From assembly GCF_024198255.1 (NCBI RefSeq), contig NZ_JAJVKW010000005.1:434001-498000 (forward strand): a stretch of 64,000 nt of DNA, read 5' to 3'. Below are positions 60,134 through 64,000 of the stretch, piece after piece. The translations under genes and the position numbers were made by a program. Within the stretch, counting starts at the first letter, position 1. Each line of letters starts with the position of its first letter. Source of the DNA: Myxococcus guangdongensis. Its GTDB lineage: Bacteria; Myxococcota; Myxococcia; Myxococcales; Myxococcaceae. The notes below the pieces were generated by a model. The model was not told the origin of the DNA, made no database searches, and worked only from the letters and a program-made list of their open reading frames with translations.

Positions 60134-61462
60134 ATGAGGGTGATGGTGGGCAGCCCGCTGCTGGAGCGCATTCGTCGGCGGGAGGCGAAGGTCGGTGTGG
60201 TGGGGCTGGGGTACGTGGGTCTTCCCCTGGGCATGGCGTTCGCCGAGGCCGGCTTCCCGGTCGTCGGGCTCGACGTCGACAAGCGCAAGCTCGACAAGAT
60301 TGAGAAGGGCGAGAGCTACATCAAGCACATCCCCAGCGCGCCGCTGGCGGAGCTGACGAAGGCAGGCAAGCTGAAGGCCACCGGGGACTTCTCCCGGTCC
60401 AAGGAGCTGGACTGCGTCATCATCTGCGTGCCCACGCCGCTGACGGCCTCGCGTGAGCCGGACATGAGCTACATCATCCAGACGGGTGAGTCGCTCGCGC
60501 CGCACGTGCGCCGCGGCCAGCTGTTCATCCTGGAGTCCACCACCTACCCGGGCACCACCGAGGAGGTGCTCAAGCCGATTCTCGAGCGCAACGGCCTCAA
60601 GGCGGGCGTGGACTTCCACCTGGCCTTCAGCCCCGAGCGCGAGGACCCGGGCAACAAGAGCTTCAACACCAAGACGATTCCGAAGATTGTCGGTGGCTAC
60701 TCGCCCGAGTGCTCCGAGGTCGCGGCGGCGCTGTACGGCAGCGCGCTGAAGGAAGTGGTGCCGGTGTCCTCCACGCGCGTGGCGGAGCTCGCCAAGCTGC
60801 TGGAGAACATCTACCGCTGCGTCAACATCGCCATGGTCAACGAGATGAAGATGCTCTGCGACCGCATGAACGTGGACGTGTGGGAGGTCATCCAGGCCGC
60901 CAGCACCAAGCCCTTCGGCTTCCAGCCCTTCTACCCGGGCCCGGGTCTGGGCGGTCACTGCATCCCCATCGACCCGTTCTACCTGACGTGGAAGGCGCGC
61001 GAGTACGAGTTCCACACCAAGTTCATCGAGCTGGCCGGCGAGGTGAACTGGCAGATGCCCTACTACGTGGTGCAGCGCACCATGGAGGCGCTCAACAAGG
61101 CGAAGAAGACGCTCAACGGCGCGAAGGTGCTGTGCCTGGGCGCGGCGTACAAGAAGGACATCGACGACATGCGCGAGAGCCCGTCTCTGCGCATCATGAC
61201 GCTCCTGGCGGAGAAGGGCGCGGAGCTGTGCTACCACGACCCGTACGTGCCGGAGCTGCACAAGGGCCACGGCTTCAACATGGAGATGAAGTCCGTCCCG
61301 CTCGAGCCGGAGAAGCTCGGCGAGTACGACGCCGTCCTCATCCTCACGGACCACACCAACATCGACTACGCCGCCGTGGTGGCCAACGCGACGTGTGTGA
61401 TTGACACGCGCAACGCCACCAAGGGCGTGCCCCAGGGCCGCGAGAAGGTGACGAAGGCGTAA
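60134..61462 (+). CDS. Nucleotide-sugar (UDP-GlcNAc / UDP-glucose type) 6-dehydrogenase
   Basis: 442 residues from ATG 60134 (AGGAGAGGTGAGG). 'VGVVGLGYVGLPLGMAFAEAG' is the NAD site; 'ESTTYPGTTEEVL', 'AFSPEREDPGN', 'ELAKLLENIYRCVNIAMVNEM' and the catalytic 'GLGGHCIPIDP' (Cys276) follow. The FSPEREDPGN and TKxxPK..GG pattern fits the WbpA/UDP-N-acetyl-glucosamine dehydrogenase branch. It makes a UDP-uronic acid for capsule, O-antigen or exopolysaccharide. Together with the heparinase-like gene it suggests an acidic polysaccharide pathway. Confidence 0.93.
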   Translation: MRVMVGSPLLERIRRREAKVGVVGLGYVGLPLGMAFAEAGFPVVGLDVDKRKLDKIEKGESYIKHIPSAPLAELTKAGKLKATGDFSRSKELDCVIICVPTPLTASREPDMSYIIQTGESLAPHVRRGQLFILESTTYPGTTEEVLKPILERNGLKAGVDFHLAFSPEREDPGNKSFNTKTIPKIVGGYSPECSEVAAALYGSALKEVVPVSSTRVAELAKLLENIYRCVNIAMVNEMKMLCDRMNVDVWEVIQAASTKPFGFQPFYPGPGLGGHCIPIDPFYLTWKAREYEFHTKFIELAGEVNWQMPYYVVQRTMEALNKAKKTLNGAKVLCLGAAYKKDIDDMRESPSLRIMTLLAEKGAELCYHDPYVPELHKGHGFNMEMKSVPLEPEKLGEYDAVLILTDHTNIDYAAVVANATCVIDTRNATKGVPQGREKVTKA

Positions 61463-61508
61463 GAGACGAGCCAGGGCCCGGAAGCCGACCCTCCGGGCAG
61501 GGGTTCGC

Positions 61509-61540
61509 GACTCCAGGTGTCGGGAGGGGCACCTGGAGTC
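61509..61540 (+). terminator. Hairpin after the dehydrogenase gene
   Basis: Perfect 11-bp arms GACTCCAGGTG and CACCTGGAGTC with a 10-base loop. Follows the dehydrogenase stop by about 47 bp; no U tract. Confidence 0.7.
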
Positions 61541-61585
61541 AGCGGACCTGCTCGTCTTGCGGGGTGGTTTGGGTACAGTGGGGGC

Positions 61586-63319
61586 GTGACAGCCCTCACC
61601 CGACCCGTTCTCCCCCTGCTGGTGGCCTCGGCCATGTTGCTGGCGGCGGCTCCCGCGCAGACCGACTCGCGCCAGGTGCTCCTCGACGCCATGTCGAGCG
61701 AGCTGACGCGCAATCAACAACAGCTCAAGCTGCAGAGCCACGAGCCGCCGTACTTCATGAGCTACCAGCTCAAGGACTACGAGCAGGAGGTCGTGGCCGC
61801 GCGCTTCGGCGCCATCTTCATGGACGACGGCTACCGGGAGCGGCGGCTGTATGTCGACGTGCGGGTGGGCGACTACGCCTTCGACAGCTCGGTGGCCGAG
61901 GGCCTGGACTTTTCCTTCTCCACCAAGGGCACCAGCTTCACGGCGCGCAAGGAGGGGCCGCTGGACGACTCGCCCCTGGCGCTGCGCACGGCGCTGTGGC
62001 TCATCACCGACGAGAAGTACAAATCCGCGCTCTTCCAGTTCCTGAAGAAGAAGGGCGAGGACGTCTACTCGGTGGAGGACCCGAAGCGGCCCGCCTCCTT
62101 CACGAAGGAGAAGCCGAGCACCTTCGTCCAACCGCCGGTGGCCCGTCCCTTCGACCGCGCGCGCTGGCTGAAGGTGGCGCGCGAGGTGTCCGCGCAGTTC
62201 AACGCGCATCCGGAGCTGTTCGACTCGGAGGTGCGCATCACCGCCGACAAGGTGACGCGGCTGTTCGTGTCCACGGAGGGCACGCGGCTGGTGACGGAGG
62301 AGACGCTGTACGGGTTCCACGTCTCCGCGGTGACGCGCGCGCCGGATGGACAGCTGCTGGATGACTCGCGGGACTTCTACGCGCCCACGGAGGCGGGGCT
62401 GCCGGACGACGAGCGCATCCGTCAGTCGGCGGCGAAGGTCATCGAGGAGCTGATGGCGCTGCGGCAGGCGCCAGCCATCGACCCGTACACGGGCCCCGCC
62501 ATCCTCGCGCCCGAGGCCTCCGGCGTGCTCTTCCACGAGACGGTGGGGCACCGGTTGGAGGGAGACCGGCAGGACGGCGACAACGAGGGGAAGACCTTCA
62601 AGGGACAGGTGGGCAAGCTGGTGCTGCCCGGCTTCCTGTCCATCCATGATGACCCGTCGCAGCGCGCGCTCGCGGGGGAGCCGCTCAACGGCTACTACCT
62701 CTACGACGAGGAGGGCGTGAAGGGGCAGCGGGTGACGCTGGTGGAGAAGGGCGTGCTGCGCAACTACCTGCTGGGGCGCCGTCCGGTGGAGGGCTTCCTC
62801 CAGTCGAACGGGCACGGTCGCAGCCAGGGCACGCTCAAGCCGGTGGCGCGCATGGCCAATCTCATGGTGGAGAGCACGCGCCAGGTGAGCGACGAGAAGC
62901 TGAAGCAGATGCTCATCGACGAGGCGAAGAAGCAGGGCAAGCCGTACGGCCTCATCATCCGCGACATCACCGGTGGCAACACGAACACGTCCAGCTATGG
63001 CTATCAGGCCTTCAAGGGCGTGCCGCGCATGGTGTACCGGGTGGACGTGAAGACGGGGAAGGAGACGCTGGTGCGCGGCGTGGAGATCGTCGGCACGCCG
63101 CTGTCCGCGGTGAACCGCATCGTGGCCACGGGACAGAAGCGCGGCATCTTCAACGGCTTCTGCGGCGCGGAGAGCGGGAACGTGCCGGTGTCCACGGTGG
63201 CGCCGGCGGCGCTGCTGCAGGAGATCGAGCTGCAGCGCGCGGTGGAGGGCAAGGACCGTCCGCCCCTCCTGCCGAGCCCCGCGGCGCAGCAGGCTCCGGC
63301 GCCGGCCGAGAAGCCCTGA
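61586..63319 (+). CDS. TldD/PmbA-family metalloprotease, exported
   Basis: 577 residues from GTG 61586. Signal peptide 'VTALTRPVLPLLVASAMLLAAAPAQ'. The TldD zinc motif 'HETVGHRLEGD' (H317, E318, H322) and 'GFLSIHDDPSQRALAGEP' and 'LLGRRPVEGFLQSNGHGR' identify the family. Usual TldD proteins are cytoplasmic and work with TldE in processing peptides; this one carries an export signal and lacks a TldE partner nearby. A TACAGT box ends six bases before the GTG, suggesting a leaderless mRNA. Pro/Ala-rich tail. Confidence 0.88.
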   Translation: MTALTRPVLPLLVASAMLLAAAPAQTDSRQVLLDAMSSELTRNQQQLKLQSHEPPYFMSYQLKDYEQEVVAARFGAIFMDDGYRERRLYVDVRVGDYAFDSSVAEGLDFSFSTKGTSFTARKEGPLDDSPLALRTALWLITDEKYKSALFQFLKKKGEDVYSVEDPKRPASFTKEKPSTFVQPPVARPFDRARWLKVAREVSAQFNAHPELFDSEVRITADKVTRLFVSTEGTRLVTEETLYGFHVSAVTRAPDGQLLDDSRDFYAPTEAGLPDDERIRQSAAKVIEELMALRQAPAIDPYTGPAILAPEASGVLFHETVGHRLEGDRQDGDNEGKTFKGQVGKLVLPGFLSIHDDPSQRALAGEPLNGYYLYDEEGVKGQRVTLVEKGVLRNYLLGRRPVEGFLQSNGHGRSQGTLKPVARMANLMVESTRQVSDEKLKQMLIDEAKKQGKPYGLIIRDITGGNTNTSSYGYQAFKGVPRMVYRVDVKTGKETLVRGVEIVGTPLSAVNRIVATGQKRGIFNGFCGAESGNVPVSTVAPAALLQEIELQRAVEGKDRPPLLPSPAAQQAPAPAEKP

Positions 63320-63811
63320 GGCACGCCGATGCGGGGGGCACGGCGAGACAGACCCCCGGCGTCTCCGGGGAGTGACGGTCGGGTGGAGGCGTTGCTCCCG
63401 AAGGCGCCGCGCGTCCTGTCACCGCCGCGCGACGCGGTGCCAGGCCGAGGCGCGTGGGGATGTGTCGTTCGAACGCCTGAGACCGGATGCCGCGGAGTGA
63501 GGGTGATGCGCGGGGTGTTCCCGAAAGGGGGCCATGTCGTGCGGAATCGGCTGTGCGAGAGGCGTGGTTCGGCGTCACCGCTGCGTCGGGTCGTGGCTTC
63601 GTCGCGTCCTCTCTCGGGTGTCGGGGCGCGTGCCCGACGTCGACAGGCGTCCCAGGGCCTCGGGCGCCGTCGCGCGGCGAGGGCGTTCGCGGTGTCGTGG
63701 CTTCACTCCGCCAGGGCCCCGCGTCCCCACTTTTTCGCGCGGACGCTGGATTCTCGGGCGAGGACAACGGTCTTTTGGCTTCCATCCCACCCGAAAGGGG
63801 AGCCAGGCGGC
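63320..63811. other. Long non-coding interval with two identical tetraloop hairpins
   Basis: 492 bp without a convincing gene. A hairpin CCCCGG-N5-CCGGGG at 63354-63370 may terminate the TldD-like gene. The 11-mer CCCGAAAGGGG (a GNRA-capped hairpin) occurs at 63520-63530 and 63790-63800, the second 11 bases before the next start codon and enclosed by GGCT/AGCC. No known riboswitch class matched by eye. Confidence 0.45.
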
Positions 63812-64000
63812 ATGGGGCACGCCCTCGGACTGCGGTCACGGGGGCGGCGTGTGCTCGCGGGGTGTCTCTTCCTGCTCGCGATGCTCATGGCGGGCAGCGC
63901 GGGCGCCGAGCCCGTGGCGACCGGTGATGCGTGGTTGGAGCTGGCGCACGATGACAGGCTCGGCAAGGACGGGGCCTGGGAGCTCGTCTCCGTGGAGTAC
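63812..64000 (+). CDS. Secreted protein, N-terminal part (truncated by window edge)
   Basis: 63 residues to the end of the window from ATG 63812. An Arg-rich start followed by a hydrophobic helix (VLAGCLFLLAMLMAGSAGA) is a clear signal peptide, with cleavage near residue 32; a Cys at residue 18 is too early and lacks the lipobox context. The mature start 'EPVATGDAWLELAHDDRLGKDGAWELVSVEY' (in part) is not recognised. GGGGAG lies 15 bases upstream, partly within a small hairpin. Confidence 0.65.
   Translation, partial: MGHALGLRSRGRRVLAGCLFLLAMLMAGSAGAEPVATGDAWLELAHDDRLGKDGAWELVSVEY

Noticed and set aside
60116-62815. Very long open frame (about 900 codons) on the minus strand opposite the dehydrogenase and TldD genes
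   Set aside because: Composition is dominated by His, Arg, Leu, Val and Ala as expected from the mirror of GC-biased codons; no family motif; both plus-strand genes are clear.
63320-63811. Cyclic di-GMP or TPP riboswitch
   Set aside because: GNRA hairpin and a CTGAGA-like string were seen, but the conserved cores (ACGCAAAGCC or the TPP arms) are absent.

Overview
The window is high-GC (about 70 percent) bacterial chromosome from a myxobacterium, most likely Myxococcus or a close relative. The evidence is: C-terminal MYXO-CTERM sorting signals on three secreted metalloproteases; many signalling proteins (Ser/Thr kinase, hybrid kinases, GGDEF, PilZ, a full chemosensory cluster); frequent GTG starts; and a gene order (pdh genes, paired metalloproteases, kinase, Che cluster) that I recall from the Myxococcus xanthus MXAN_266x-268x neighbourhood. 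No insertion sequence, prophage, CRISPR array or rRNA was seen. Genes at both window edges are cut.

Layout. 1-3.3 kb: a truncated DUF4091-like secreted protein and a DUF3108 protein, a small zinc ribbon, and yggS/maf. 3.4-6.1 kb: GAF-GGDEF diguanylate cyclase and a PpiD-like chaperone. 6.3-11.7 kb: cell-elongation genes mreC-mreD-mrdA-rodA followed by a PilZ protein. 11.8-12.9 kb: an AT-hook protein, an unusual structured non-coding stretch, and thioredoxin. 13.1-17.4 kb: heme synthesis (unknown gene, CcsA/HemX-like, hemA, hemC, hemD). 17.5-21.1 kb: MYXO-CTERM metalloprotease overlapping a GspE/PilB-type ATPase. 21.2-29.1 kb: lipoproteins, an outer-membrane-barrel candidate and a UshA-like nucleotidase (three-gene operon). 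29.2-33.9 kb: Nudix, OPA-type transporter, unknown membrane protein, HAD hydrolase. 34.0-37.8 kb: pyruvate dehydrogenase pdhA-pdhB-pdhC. 37.9-42.3 kb: small hypotheticals and two-component proteins. 42.3-44.6 kb: tRNA-Glu, tRNA-Gln, a small secreted protein and gltX, all on the minus strand. 44.7-47.0 kb: a secreted protein with two paralogous MYXO-CTERM metalloproteases. 47.1-49.2 kb: Ser/Thr kinase with PEGA and TonB-like C-terminus. 49.4-57.8 kb: a Che1-like chemosensory operon (cheW, cheR, mcp, cheY, cheW, cheA-REC) and a convergent degenerate histidine kinase. 58.0-63.3 kb: heparinase II/III-like protein, nucleotide-sugar dehydrogenase, TldD-like protease; then a 490-bp gap and a truncated secreted protein.

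Much of the region is housekeeping (envelope growth, heme, pyruvate oxidation, tRNA charging) interleaved with myxobacterial surface and signalling genes. Strong GC-rich hairpins sit at most convergent junctions, and several promoters can be read directly: three with exact 17-bp spacers around the tRNAs, and a recurring TA-N3-T box 6-9 nt before GTG starts that suggests leaderless mRNAs. I saw no clear, wholly new system. The best candidates for new biology are the kinase-PEGA-TonB fusion, the secretion ATPase overlapping a sorted protease, the nucleotidase-lipoprotein-barrel operon, the structured DNA upstream of the AT-hook gene, and the degenerate kinase beside the CheB-less Che cluster.
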